Source: Colletes latitarsis
Taxonomy: Eukaryota; Arthropoda; Insecta; Hymenoptera; Colletidae
NCBI RefSeq assembly: GCF_051014445.1
Contig: NW_027488368.1
Span: 28,060,001-28,124,000, forward strand
Reading direction: 5' to 3'
DNA length: 64,000 nt
The first letter of the stretch is position 1. Every line of letters starts with the position of its first letter. The notes beneath the pieces were generated by a model, which saw only the letters and a program-made list of their open reading frames with translations, did not search any database and was not told the DNA's origin. The position numbers and the translations under genes are program-made. This document shows, piece by piece, positions 34,034 through 42,865 of the stretch.

Positions 34034-34235
34034 TGAGTAGGTGAGAAAGGGGAGTTCTGGACAGGGGGCTCCGAGGGGGGTGCTGGTGAGGGGGGAATTG
34101 AGGGTGAGGGGTGGTGGGGAAGGGGGAGATGAGGGTGAGGGTAGGTGGGGGAGGGGGACTCTGTGCGTCGGAGTGGGGGGGCCGCGGTGGGTCCGTCGGC
34201 GGGGTGGGGCAGTCGGAGTAAGGGGGCGGTAACTA
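34034..34235 (+). repeat. G-rich low-complexity stretch
   Basis: About 200 bases with many runs of three to seven G on the plus strand (for example 34065-34105 and 34150-34185), of (GGTGAGGG)-like texture. Several G-quadruplex patterns are possible. It lies between the R1 scrap and the Polinton-type remnant. No coding frame of interest. Confidence 0.7.
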
Positions 34236-34253
34236 TTACCGACAGTCGATCAT

Positions 34254-34353
34254 TGGTATCTACGGTCGGTAATTGGTATCTATGGTTGGTAATTAGTATT
34301 TATGGTCGGTAATTAGTATCAACGATCGATAATTGACATTAACGGCTGGTAAT
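34254..34353 (+). repeat. Five 20-bp tandem repeats
   Basis: Units starting at 34254, 34274, 34294, 34314 and 34334, consensus TGGTATCTACGGTCGGTAAT with substitutions. Polinton termini sometimes carry short tandem repeats, so this may mark the eroded left end of that element; no matching inverted end was found. Confidence 0.75.
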
Positions 34354-34560
34354 TAGCAGAGGTTAGAAAATGAAAAAGGGTAATTGCCTGGTTTCGATAA
34401 AAAGGGAAGGGGGGATAAAAGAGATGCATCTGGTAAAAAGAAGTGGTAATTATCAAAGGTAATTATCAGAGGTCGATAAAGATTAGGTGGGGAAAGTAAT
34501 TAGACGTCTTTTGACTTTTTCGAAATTTTATTCCACAAAAATTAGATACAGTTTTTATTT
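34354..34560. other. Non-coding AT-rich stretch
   Basis: Contains scattered GGTAATT/GGTAATTATC echoes of the 20-bp repeat and the 3' flank of the gene at 34561. Nothing else recognisable. Confidence 0.5.
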
Positions 34561-35289
34561 TTAATTATTAATAGTATCATATAAAGTGTTATCCAGCGCA
34601 TATGCCAACAGCTCGCAATCTACAGGCGAATTTTTGTCGTAATATTCACGAAGGATTTTGTCTGCATCACGTTTACGCATAATACTATTGCGTTTTAAAA
34701 TATTTGTAAATTCTTGGTATTTCTCACCAACATAGTGCGCATTTTGGCATAGCCACGAATATGCATGCTCGATGCACTGTTCCAGTTCGAATAAAAATAA
34801 TAGAGTTGTCGGTTTCATATACATGCAAGCATCATGCAATTTCACTTGTACAATGTTCATATCACGCATTGCAACAACCGTAAGCACCAAATCACAAATT
34901 GATAACGATGTTGGAGAAGGAGCTGATAGCACATGTTGTTTGATGTCCTCGCGTTTCTGAATAAACACCATCTATGTTGAGTAAGACAGCAACAATTTAT
35001 TTCCTCGAATATCGCCAAGTATAATTTCCACGGTGGATACAGATTCTACACCGATTGCAATATCCAAATACTTGTATGCTGTGGATGTGAGGGCAAACCT
35101 CCTTCCCAGTATATGAGGCGTTGAATGCTGTTTCTTGCTACTGTTACATGTAGAAAAGTAAATAAAGAATAAAAGGTAAGTAATGACAATAAGTAATAAC
35201 AATAAGAAAAAATGGATAAGAAAAAATGGTGATAATAATACTTACTCATTACTTGTGCATGCTGTATCGCAAGGAATGCAATAATTCAT
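34561..35289 (-). pseudogene. Spliced Polinton-associated gene with internal stop
   Basis: Predicted exon 1 is 35289-35246 (ATG at 35289). The intron is 35245-35141 (105 bp, GTAAGT...ACAG). Exon 2 is 35140-34561. Splicing joins the frames so that the codon split across the junction is GAT. The product would be about 207 residues. It is interrupted by TAG at 34974-34972, with an ATG immediately after in the same frame, so exon 2 reads as 76- and 136-residue pieces. The second piece is helical (CDLVLTVVAMRDMN, LFELEQCIEHAYSWLC). Family unknown to me; the position suggests a Polinton accessory or structural protein. A TGG-to-TAG change would explain the stop, but that is a guess. Confidence 0.55.
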
Positions 35290-35442
35290 TTTTTCAGAAA
35301 AAATTTGAACGTAGAATTCAATAGATAATGTTTCACGACGATACTATCAAACGAGTGTGAATATTGTGCAGCACTTAAATGCAACGTTGCATCATATGTA
35401 TCAGGGAAGCGGGTGGCGCGTAGTGGGGGGGAGGAATTTTTT

Positions 35443-35925
35443 ATATCACATGTTCTTCTTCTGCGAAAAGTGCAACTTTTGCAAAAATGTCTTTTAGATT
35501 ACCTTGAACACGTCTAAACATGCAACTTCTGCAACGCGTATAACATTACACACGAATTGTGCGAGCTATTGGGGTCCTAATCATTTTACGTGCACGCTAT
35601 TCACATTCTTATTTTATGTCGCATGTTCTTCTTCTGCGAAGAGCGCAACGTTTTTTTGCAAGACGTTTTAGATTACGCTGAACACGTGCAAAAACGCAAC
35701 TTCTGCAAAACGTATACATTGCATTCACAGGCAAAGAATTCTGTAATATATATATGGAGACCCTTACCATGGGAAAGAAATTAGATACCATGTTTTGATG
35801 ATTTAAAAATATGATATATTTATTAAAGCAATGAATAATTATGTTACAAAACATTACTTTTATGGATCCACGAATTGTGCGAGTTATTGAGCCCCAACCA
35901 TTTTACATACACATCGTTCCCCTTC
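35443..35925. repeat. Direct repeat including a duplicated integrase tail
   Basis: 35443-35540 and 35620-35720 are direct repeats (TGTTCTTCTTCTGCGAA... to ...CAACTTCTGCAA). 35548-35605 also resembles 35870-35925, the coding sequence for the integrase C-terminus (CACGAATTGTGCGAG). A tandem duplication of the region downstream of the integrase would explain both. The duplicate is degenerate and non-coding. Confidence 0.7.
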
Positions 35926-36839
35926 TTACGCAATACTTTTTCAACTAGATACACGTCGGAATTTGCAACGCGTTGCAACTCGTGTTCGTAGAATCCTCCA
36001 GCAATTGGTTTTTCATAAATATCTTTCAGCAGATACGTTGCAGGATTAGTTTTCTGTACCTCGGCGATTGTAAATATTTCAGTGCTCCAATTCGGTGTGT
36101 AACTTTTTTCAAAAATTGTCTTGAATTTGCTCACGCGTACTGCATCTCCCACTTTGAATCGTGCAGGAGCGGCATTTTTTATATGATTATACGCCATTGT
36201 TAAGAGCTTAGCAGCGTTTGTTGGTGTAACATCAATTGGTCGCATAGCGATAGTTCGATGCTTTCGCGCGTTGTAATTTGATATGAGATGCTGCAGCGAA
36301 TCAATCCATTTATAATTTCCATTAAGTGTAAACTGTGTCCACATATCGTTTTTGAGTGTACGATTGAACCGCTCGACGACTGACGCCTTCATCACCGAAT
36401 ACGTTGAATAATGATTTATGGTGTATTTTGACAAAAGTTTTTGCATATTTGCGTTGTAAAATTCCTTTCCTTTGTCGGTCTGCAAATTTTTCGGATACCT
36501 CCCACTGTCTCGGATTATCTTCCCGATCGCTGTAGAAACTTCATTTCCATTCTTGGTTTTGAGGGTTATAGCCCACGCATGCTTACTCAGCACATCGATA
36601 ACAGTGAGTATGTAATGGAAGCCTCTGTTATATCGCGTGTAAGGTCGCATCTCGACCACATCCGCTTGCCATAGGTCGTCGTATCCATGTACTATGACGC
36701 GTCTTCGAGGAAAATGTCTTCTCGCTGGAGCATGCAATTCTTCCACAAGACATCGTTTCTCGATACTGGAGGTTTTCTTCTCGGCCATGTATGACTCGCC
36801 ACTAACGCGAAGACCTAACGCACACGTCTTATCAATCAA
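35844..36839 (-). CDS. Polinton-type integrase (DDE, chromodomain-like tail)
   Basis: A 331-codon open frame. The retroviral-integrase-like core shows D60 (LWQADVVEM), D122 (LQTDKGKEFYN) and E156 (SVVERFNR), with 33 residues between the last two. The C-terminal ~50 residues (YLVEKVLRKKGNDVYVKWLGL...WI) look like a chromodomain, as in Polinton and chromovirus integrases. This would catalyse insertion of the element. The frame opens with TTG; no upstream ATG fits because an 8-bp minisatellite abuts it at 36841. The N-terminal zinc-binding region normally ahead of the core appears lost or degraded. The first internal ATG would be at codon 18. Confidence 0.85.
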   Translation of the reverse strand: MIDKTCALGLRVSGESYMAEKKTSSIEKRCLVEELHAPARRHFPRRRVIVHGYDDLWQADVVEMRPYTRYNRGFHYILTVIDVLSKHAWAITLKTKNGNEVSTAIGKIIRDSGRYPKNLQTDKGKEFYNANMQKLLSKYTINHYSTYSVMKASVVERFNRTLKNDMWTQFTLNGNYKWIDSLQHLISNYNARKHRTIAMRPIDVTPTNAAKLLTMAYNHIKNAAPARFKVGDAVRVSKFKTIFEKSYTPNWSTEIFTIAEVQKTNPATYLLKDIYEKPIAGGFYEHELQRVANSDVYLVEKVLRKKGNDVYVKWLGLNNSHNSWIHKSNVL

Positions 36840-36840
36840 T

Positions 36841-36957
36841 GTTCAACGTCTCAACACCCCAACGTCCCCAACACCCCAACACTTCAACGCTCCAACATCT
36901 CAATGTCCCAACATCCCAACGCCCCAACGTCCCAACATTCCAACGTCCCAACATCCA
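36841..36957. repeat. 8-bp minisatellite at the integrase 5' end
   Basis: About 14 copies of CAAC(G/A)(T/C)CC-type octamers, plus one extra C, fill the space between the integrase and the upstream gene. The run probably replaced the original integrase start or its promoter. Confidence 0.85.
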
Positions 36958-36976
36958 GCTATTGATGCATTTGATT

Positions 36977-37297
36977 TCAGAATTCGATAATATCCCTCTC
37001 CAAGTGATTCAGTTGATCTTTCAAATTCTGAACGTAATCATGAAACATGATCATCTTCTTGTCGAATTCATCTTGTCGATTTTTTATAAATGTCATGTTT
37101 TCTTGCACGTATAGTTTGTTGATAGCGTCACCATCCTCTACAGGTGGTGCTACTCGACGAATCTTGCGCGCCTTTGCATCATAATCGGCACCGACAATAC
37201 ATAGAGCGTTGTTGCGCACATAATTTCTCACTACTCCATTCCAGCGATAGTATGATTCCATTGTTCCAAACGATGACCCAAACTTGTTGATTGGCAT
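36977..37297 (-). CDS. Small Polinton protein, fibre-like with C-terminal coiled coil
   Basis: Start chosen at ATG 37297 (106 residues); the frame extends 9 codons upstream from a TTG. The N-terminal half contains SSFGTMESYYRWNG. The centre has RVAPPVEDGDAINKLYVQE, a pattern similar to the (P)xxxDAxNKxYV motif that precedes coiled coils in virus and phage fibre proteins. The last ~40 residues are heptad-like (MIMFHDYVQNLKDQLNHLER). A structural or attachment role is inference. It lies 35 bases downstream of the 37333-38577 stop, same strand, consistent with a co-transcribed block. Confidence 0.6.
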   Translation of the reverse strand: MPINKFGSSFGTMESYYRWNGVVRNYVRNNALCIVGADYDAKARKIRRVAPPVEDGDAINKLYVQENMTFIKNRQDEFDKKMIMFHDYVQNLKDQLNHLERDIIEF

Positions 37298-37332
37298 TTT
37301 GATAATGATTGATTCTACCGTCAAAGTGCAGC

Positions 37333-38577
37333 TTAATTTATAATGAGCTCTGCCTCGCGAAGTTCCTCGATAATCAATAACATCTCATTATCGTGAGCAT
37401 TGTGACCAGCTTGACGCGAAGCCTCGAGCAATCGAAGCCGATCTACGAGTTCGTTAGGATCATTCCAATGAACGTATTCAATCTTGTTGCTGGTTAATCT
37501 CATCGAGCTTGGTACACACTTTCCAACTTTTCTATCTTTCAATAAAGGCTTGATTACATAGTTATACTTGTATCCTTTGTTGCCTAATGTTTTACCATAC
37601 GAATCATGCTTGTACTTATGTGCACTCGTTGTCAGCAGTATGTCCCTATATTTGCATTCATCAGCCTCAGTATAAATGTCGTTATCTGGAATTTTCTTAA
37701 ATATCAATTCATAAAAACCGGGTGTACCAGAATATCGTATGCCATCGATAATTATGTTAGCGGAATTGTCCACATCAACATGTTTATTACCGAGCATCGG
37801 TCCATCATTACCGAGATAATCACCATACACATGATCCATACCAACCTTTATGTCTCCGCGTAATACAGGCGCGATGTATTTTTGACTCAGCGGACCTAGG
37901 TGATTCCGCAACGTTTTTGCACCTTCCGACGTTTGCAACCGACTTCGAACAGATGTTGAGAAACTGCTTTTTGGGCTTTCAAAAACATCTTCGTTTGCTA
38001 AGCTTTTTGGACTTTCAAAAGTATCTTCGTTTCCTAAGCTTTTTGTTGCTGGTGTTGTTTTAATCGGTATAGAGGTCATCGTATTCATACCAGGTAAACT
38101 GCTTAATCTTGCTGAGGTTTTTATTGTTGGTACTATCTTAATCGGTGTAGAGGCCATCAGATTCGTATCGGGTAAACTTGCTGAGCTTTTTATTGTTGGC
38201 ATCGTCTTAATCGATGTAGAGGCCGGTGTAGAAATCATAGGATTCATATCGAGTAAACTGCTTAATCTTGGTTTTTTTATTTTTAGTGGTTTCGAAAGAT
38301 TTAGCCAGTAATTTGATTGTGTTTTATCCAATTCCTTGATATTCGGAGTGGCTAATGGTTCGCTTCCGATATCTGTATTATTGTATAGATCATAATTTTT
38401 TGTCGCGTTATCAACAATTGCTTTCAACGGTTCAGTAACAGGCTTAAAGTGTTTTTCCAGCGCAATCTCTTCCTCAATTTTACCAGTTTTCAATTCACGA
38501 TACTTTTTGCGAATCAAATCACTCGTTCTCGCAATCTGTTTCGTTATCCTCTCACAATCTTCAATATTGTTGCTCAT
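37333..38577 (-). CDS. Conserved Polinton-associated protein, function unknown
   Basis: The ATG at 38577 gives 414 residues; a TTG-opened extension adds 7. The N-terminus is charged and helical (KQIARTSDLIRKKYREL). The middle carries three or four short degenerate repeats (PIKT(T/V)PTIKSS..., SLPGMN/SLLDMN, EDxFESPKS). A compact C-terminal domain follows, around residues 225-380 (NHLGPLSQKYI, DHVYGDYL, IIDGIRYSGTPGFYELIF, LGNKGYKYNYVI). I recognise this C-terminal pattern as recurrent in insect Polinton-like loci, but no function is established to my knowledge. Intact frame. Confidence 0.65.
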   Translation of the reverse strand: MSNNIEDCERITKQIARTSDLIRKKYRELKTGKIEEEIALEKHFKPVTEPLKAIVDNATKNYDLYNNTDIGSEPLATPNIKELDKTQSNYWLNLSKPLKIKKPRLSSLLDMNPMISTPASTSIKTMPTIKSSASLPDTNLMASTPIKIVPTIKTSARLSSLPGMNTMTSIPIKTTPATKSLGNEDTFESPKSLANEDVFESPKSSFSTSVRSRLQTSEGAKTLRNHLGPLSQKYIAPVLRGDIKVGMDHVYGDYLGNDGPMLGNKHVDVDNSANIIIDGIRYSGTPGFYELIFKKIPDNDIYTEADECKYRDILLTTSAHKYKHDSYGKTLGNKGYKYNYVIKPLLKDRKVGKCVPSSMRLTSNKIEYVHWNDPNELVDRLRLLEASRQAGHNAHDNEMLLIIEELREAELIIN

Positions 38578-38621
38578 GTTGGAACACTGCTTTGTCAACG
38601 TATCGGAAATAACTGAACATG

Positions 38622-39135
38622 TTATGATATTGCAAAGTCATTAAATCCCTTTCTATAGCGACCATTCCATAATACGCTGTCTTTATCAATCACTACAAAT
38701 CCATATTTTTCTTGCCAACAAGCGGTACATAATTTGCAGAAATTCTCAAATGACATGTCAGTGTTAACATGATCGTTGTATACATGTTTTAGATTTGTAC
38801 CATCTTGTTTGAACATGATCAGCAGGTTCGCGTTGTCGCGTATCAGATGCTTCGGTATCTTTGCATATGTCTGACAAAGATAGAAACAGTCAACGTCCGA
38901 GTGCCTACCCATTGCAAAGTATTCTCTTACCACGTTTTGCTTATCACATGCCACATCATCAAAGATAAAAATGGAATTCGGAAGTGCATCGCTCGGCGGA
39001 ACGACATCGCTGTTATTCGAAAATGTAAAATAACCAATTTCGTCTATCGATGAGAATATATTTTCTAGATATCGATATTTCGGTTGGTGCAACGATTTCG
39101 AGTACACGTATACGTTTTCGAAACGAACACCATGC

Positions 39136-39139
<4 letters not shown>
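38622..39139 (-). pseudogene. A32/FtsK-type packaging ATPase, C-terminal half only
   Basis: About 172 residues remain: a Walker B-like SIFIFDDVACD, then REYFAMGRH, DCFYLCQTYAKIPKHLIRDNANLLIMF and an intact C-terminus. These match the DNA-packaging ATPase of Polintons. The N-terminal part with the Walker A (P-loop) is missing: the R1-2 poly(A) tail begins at codon level directly upstream (39140). The missing part is not found on the other side of R1-2. The reading frame runs into R1-2 3' UTR sequence, which is accidental. The gene cannot make a working motor. Confidence 0.85.
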
Positions 39140-39166
<27 letters not shown>

Positions 39167-39682
39167 GTCGTGGGGAAAATCTTCGAAAGACTCCCTCCCA
39201 CCTCCTTGGGGAGAGGTGGGAGGGGTGTGTGGGATTCCCCGCGCCCGTACAACGACAGGCGCGGGACCTACCCACTAAAAACCCCACGGTGACCCTTCGG
39301 CACGCTTTGGGAGGATACCGGGAATCGCTTGAAGCATTCTTCCGGTATCCTCCCCGTGCCCGCGCTTTCGCGCCCATCCCCCGGGGGGACAATCGGTCCC
39401 CCCAGTAGACACACTGCCTCATAGCGGCGGGACGGGGCCACTCCATCCCGCCGCTATCCGTCCCGGGGCCGCGTTTTGTGGCGGCTGCGAGCCCCAACTC
39501 GCAACCGCCCGCGACCCCGTTTCCACCCCTCGGCGGCCGGGCGTTCATGGCCGCACCAGACCGCCGAGGGTGCCTCCCCTTGCGTCGGACCGGTAGGGGG
39601 AGGCACTCCTACCCCCAACCGGTCCGACCCGGCGCCGCCTGGCGGGAGGAAGGTCCCCTCAGGACCCCCCTCCCAGCCTAGG

Positions 39683-42600
39683 TCATCCGCCACGCCGAGG
39701 CGGCCGCCCGCGACGCCTCGTGACCGGGCGACGACCTCGGGCCACCGCACGAGCGCGAGCTTCAGCGCGCCGCTGAAGCTCGCGCTCCCTCCCCGCGGCC
39801 TCCTTCTGCAACATTACGTTCTCGCAGAAGGAGGCCACGGCCCTCCACTTCTCCTCGCTGCCGAGCATGGCGCGCACCACGCCCGGCAGCGAGACATCCC
39901 GCCCGACGACGCCGACCAGGACACGGCGCTCCCCCTCCCACGCGGGGCATACCTCCAGGGTATGATCCGCCGTGTCCTGCTCAGCGTCGCAGTGGCAGCA
40001 ACGCGCCGTCGGCTCCTTCCCTATCCGGCACAGGTACCTTCCGAAGCTGCCATGCCCGGAAAATACCTGTGCCATCCGGTAGGTGAGGCTGCCATGGCCT
40101 CTGTCCAGCCACTCCTTCAGGAGTGGCCGAACCGCCCCGACAGTCCGGTGCCCCGCGGTTGGCAGAGCCAGCCGCTCCTGCCACGCGAGCAACACGGACT
40201 GCCGGGCCTGGCGCTTCAAATCGCCCCAAGCAGGTTCCTGCCCGCCCGGGACCGCCCCCACCCCCGCGCGACGGTCGACGCGGTGCCGGTACATCACCGC
40301 GTGCGACCGCGCGAGCAGGTCCATGGGCGGCATCCCCGCTAGAACCGTCGCCGCCTCATGTGACACGGTCCGATACCCGCGGACGACCCTGAGCGCCATG
40401 CGCCTCTGCACCCGACGCAGCATAGTCATGCTGCGCCGGGAGGCAGCCAGGTCGTCCGCCCAGACGGGGGCCCCGTATAGGGCCACCGACTGGACCATTG
40501 CCACATAGAGGCGACGAACTCGGCCCGCCGGGCCCCCCAGGTTGGGCAGGATCCGGCCCAGAGCCGCAACCATCCTTTCCAACCGGGGGACAAGGCAGCG
40601 GAAATGCTTCTCGGAACGCCAGTGGCTATCGAGGATCAGCCCTAGATACCTGATCTGGGGCTTCACCTCGATGTCAGCCCCACCCACCCGAATCAGAGGG
40701 GGTGGCGGATCCTGCCGAGGTGAATGAAACGCAATCACCTCGGTCTTATGGACCGCCACCGTCATCCCCATCCCCCTGATCCGGTCGACGACGCGTTGCG
40801 ACCCCTCCTCCGCGCGACGCATGGCGCTCCCCCAGTGCGCCCCGACGGCCAGCACCAGTGTGTCATCCGCATAACACACCATGCTGACGCCGTCGGGGAG
40901 GCCGGCCCGCAACACCGAGTCGTACGCGATGTTCCACAGGAGTGGCCCGAGGACCGACCCCTGCGGAACACCGCAGTACACCTCCCTCCGCATATCACCA
41001 TCCCGGCCCGGATACTCGATCCACCTGCCGCGGAGATAATCCCCGACGACCGCCCTGAGACAAGGGGGGACTCGATGATATTCGAGTCCCCTCCTTATCT
41101 CTTCCCAGGGGAGGGTGTTAAAGGCATTGGCAATATCCAAGGATATTGCCAATGCCACCCCTCCCCGGGAGACGGCCGCCTCCGAGAGGGCCCTCACACG
41201 ACCTATCGCGTCGATAGTCGATCGGCCCCCCCGGAAACCGAACTGGCAGTCGGCCAGACCGGGATCACCCCGCGACAGGTGCCCGACGAGGCGGGCAGCA
41301 ATCACACGCTCGAAGAGCTTGCCCACCTCGTCGAGGAGACAAATGGGCCGGTATGCGGAGGGAGACTCCGCGGGCCGACCCTCCTTCCGGAGGAGGACCA
41401 TCCTCGCCACCTTCCAACTGGGGAGGAATCGCCCGTCCCTCAGGCAGCGGTCGAACAACCGCCTGAGGTCGGCCCCAAGGACGCCCTGGGTCAAGACCCA
41501 AACCCGGCCGGGCACACCATCCGGACCAGGGGCCGTGTTACGAACCCCGAGCCGTCTGATGGCCGCTGCCAGCTCCTCCTGCGTGAGCCCCAGCTCGGCC
41601 GTCCACTCCACTGGGACAGCCGCCGCCGCCGGAGGACGCGGTCCCCTCTCCCCAATTGGGAAGAGTGTATTGACCACGTCCTCCAGCAGCCGGGGGTCAA
41701 GACCCTCGGTGACGGGGGGCGCCCACGGGCGGAGCTTATTCAGCACCACCTTATATGGGCGCCCCCATGGATCGTCATCAAGGGTCTGGAGGAGCTCCTT
41801 CCATGCCTGGGTCTTGGCCCGTTTGATGGCGACCTGCAGAGCAACCCGCGCCACGCGGTATGCTCCATACAGGTCATCAGCTGCCCTTGCTCGCGCCACG
41901 CCGTCGCCTGTACGTTGACGACGGCGCGCGCGGGTGTACTGGCGTCGGGCGCGGACAGTCGCGACTCGCAACTCCGCGATCGCGTCCGACCACCAGTACA
42001 CCGCCCGACGAGGAGAAGCCCGCCCGACCCGAGGCATCGCCGCGTCGCAAATACCCGCGACCAATGCTCCGAGCCGGGCGACCTCCTCCTCTATGCTCGG
42101 CAACTCGGCCGCTCCCTGCGGCCAAGTTGCAGCGAGGGCAGCTGCCATCAGGGCGTCCTTGTCCAGGCGCCGAAGCGCCCAGCGGCGTGGTGGGGCGCCA
42201 CGCAGGCGGCCGTGTCGGGATGCACTCGCGGCGGCAGAGACCTCCATCCGGATGTACCGGTGATCGGAGAGTGTCTCTGCCCCCGCGACCACGTGCCAAC
42301 CCGACACCATGCGCACGGCGTTGGGGGTCGCGAATCCAACATCCACGATGGACCCCCCATATCGCCGCACGCATGTGTGCTCCGACCCCCGGTTCAATAC
42401 CCGGAGGTCGAGCCCCGCCGCCCAATCGCCCAGGATCCCGCCGCGAACGGAGGTCCTGGGGGATCCCCAAGCCACCGACTTGGCATTAAAATCCCCCAGG
42501 ACCAGCACCGGTCGGGCCGCGTAGCGCTGCACGCATGCCGCGACCTCGGCCAAGTACAGCTCGAACGCAGCGTGACCGCTACGGGGCGAAATGTAGCACC

Positions 42601-42865
42601 CCACCACAGCGACTCCCCCCCAGTCCACGGCGACGAATCCCCGACCGCGCTCCAACAAGGACAACGGTGGGGACCCGTCGCCCCCTCCCCATACCGTCGC
42701 CACCAAGCCGTCCGCGTCGCCCACCCAATGAGGGTGATCAGGGACGCGGTACGGCTCGGCGGCGACCGCCAGGCCAACCCCCCACTCCGCGAGGACTTGG
42801 GACATCAAGTCCTGTGCCGCGCGGCAGTGGTTGAGGTTGGCCTGGAGGAGGAGGCGGGGCGGCAT
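39683..42865 (-). CDS. R1-2 ORF2: endonuclease/reverse transcriptase, intact
   Basis: An uninterrupted 1060-residue frame from the ATG at 42865, inside the TAATG overlap with ORF1. Order: APE-type endonuclease (QANLNHCRAAQDL at the start, VLVLGDFNAKSVAWGS, LSDHRYI), linker, RT (QFGFRGGRSTID, SLDIANAFNTLPW, GVPQGSVLGPLLW, CYADDTLVLAV near residues 662-672), and a C-terminal zinc-binding cluster near residue 955 (CHCDAEQDTADHTLEVC). All key catalytic motifs are visible. It would nick target DNA and prime reverse transcription. It is the best candidate here for a source of active enzyme. Confidence 0.92.
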   Translation of the reverse strand: MPPRLLLQANLNHCRAAQDLMSQVLAEWGVGLAVAAEPYRVPDHPHWVGDADGLVATVWGGGDGSPPLSLLERGRGFVAVDWGGVAVVGCYISPRSGHAAFELYLAEVAACVQRYAARPVLVLGDFNAKSVAWGSPRTSVRGGILGDWAAGLDLRVLNRGSEHTCVRRYGGSIVDVGFATPNAVRMVSGWHVVAGAETLSDHRYIRMEVSAAASASRHGRLRGAPPRRWALRRLDKDALMAAALAATWPQGAAELPSIEEEVARLGALVAGICDAAMPRVGRASPRRAVYWWSDAIAELRVATVRARRQYTRARRRQRTGDGVARARAADDLYGAYRVARVALQVAIKRAKTQAWKELLQTLDDDPWGRPYKVVLNKLRPWAPPVTEGLDPRLLEDVVNTLFPIGERGPRPPAAAAVPVEWTAELGLTQEELAAAIRRLGVRNTAPGPDGVPGRVWVLTQGVLGADLRRLFDRCLRDGRFLPSWKVARMVLLRKEGRPAESPSAYRPICLLDEVGKLFERVIAARLVGHLSRGDPGLADCQFGFRGGRSTIDAIGRVRALSEAAVSRGGVALAISLDIANAFNTLPWEEIRRGLEYHRVPPCLRAVVGDYLRGRWIEYPGRDGDMRREVYCGVPQGSVLGPLLWNIAYDSVLRAGLPDGVSMVCYADDTLVLAVGAHWGSAMRRAEEGSQRVVDRIRGMGMTVAVHKTEVIAFHSPRQDPPPPLIRVGGADIEVKPQIRYLGLILDSHWRSEKHFRCLVPRLERMVAALGRILPNLGGPAGRVRRLYVAMVQSVALYGAPVWADDLAASRRSMTMLRRVQRRMALRVVRGYRTVSHEAATVLAGMPPMDLLARSHAVMYRHRVDRRAGVGAVPGGQEPAWGDLKRQARQSVLLAWQERLALPTAGHRTVGAVRPLLKEWLDRGHGSLTYRMAQVFSGHGSFGRYLCRIGKEPTARCCHCDAEQDTADHTLEVCPAWEGERRVLVGVVGRDVSLPGVVRAMLGSEEKWRAVASFCENVMLQKEAAGRERELQRRAEARARAVARGRRPVTRRRGRPPRRGG

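Noticed and set aside
34034..34235. Telomeric repeat tract.
   Set aside because: G-rich but with no regular TTAGG or other telomere unit.
38622..39548. A 308-codon frame joining R1 3' UTR sequence to the ATPase.
   Set aside because: The N-terminal 140 codons are element 3' UTR plus a poly-Lys stretch from the poly(A) tail. It is an accidental in-frame fusion; only 38622-39139 is the gene remnant.
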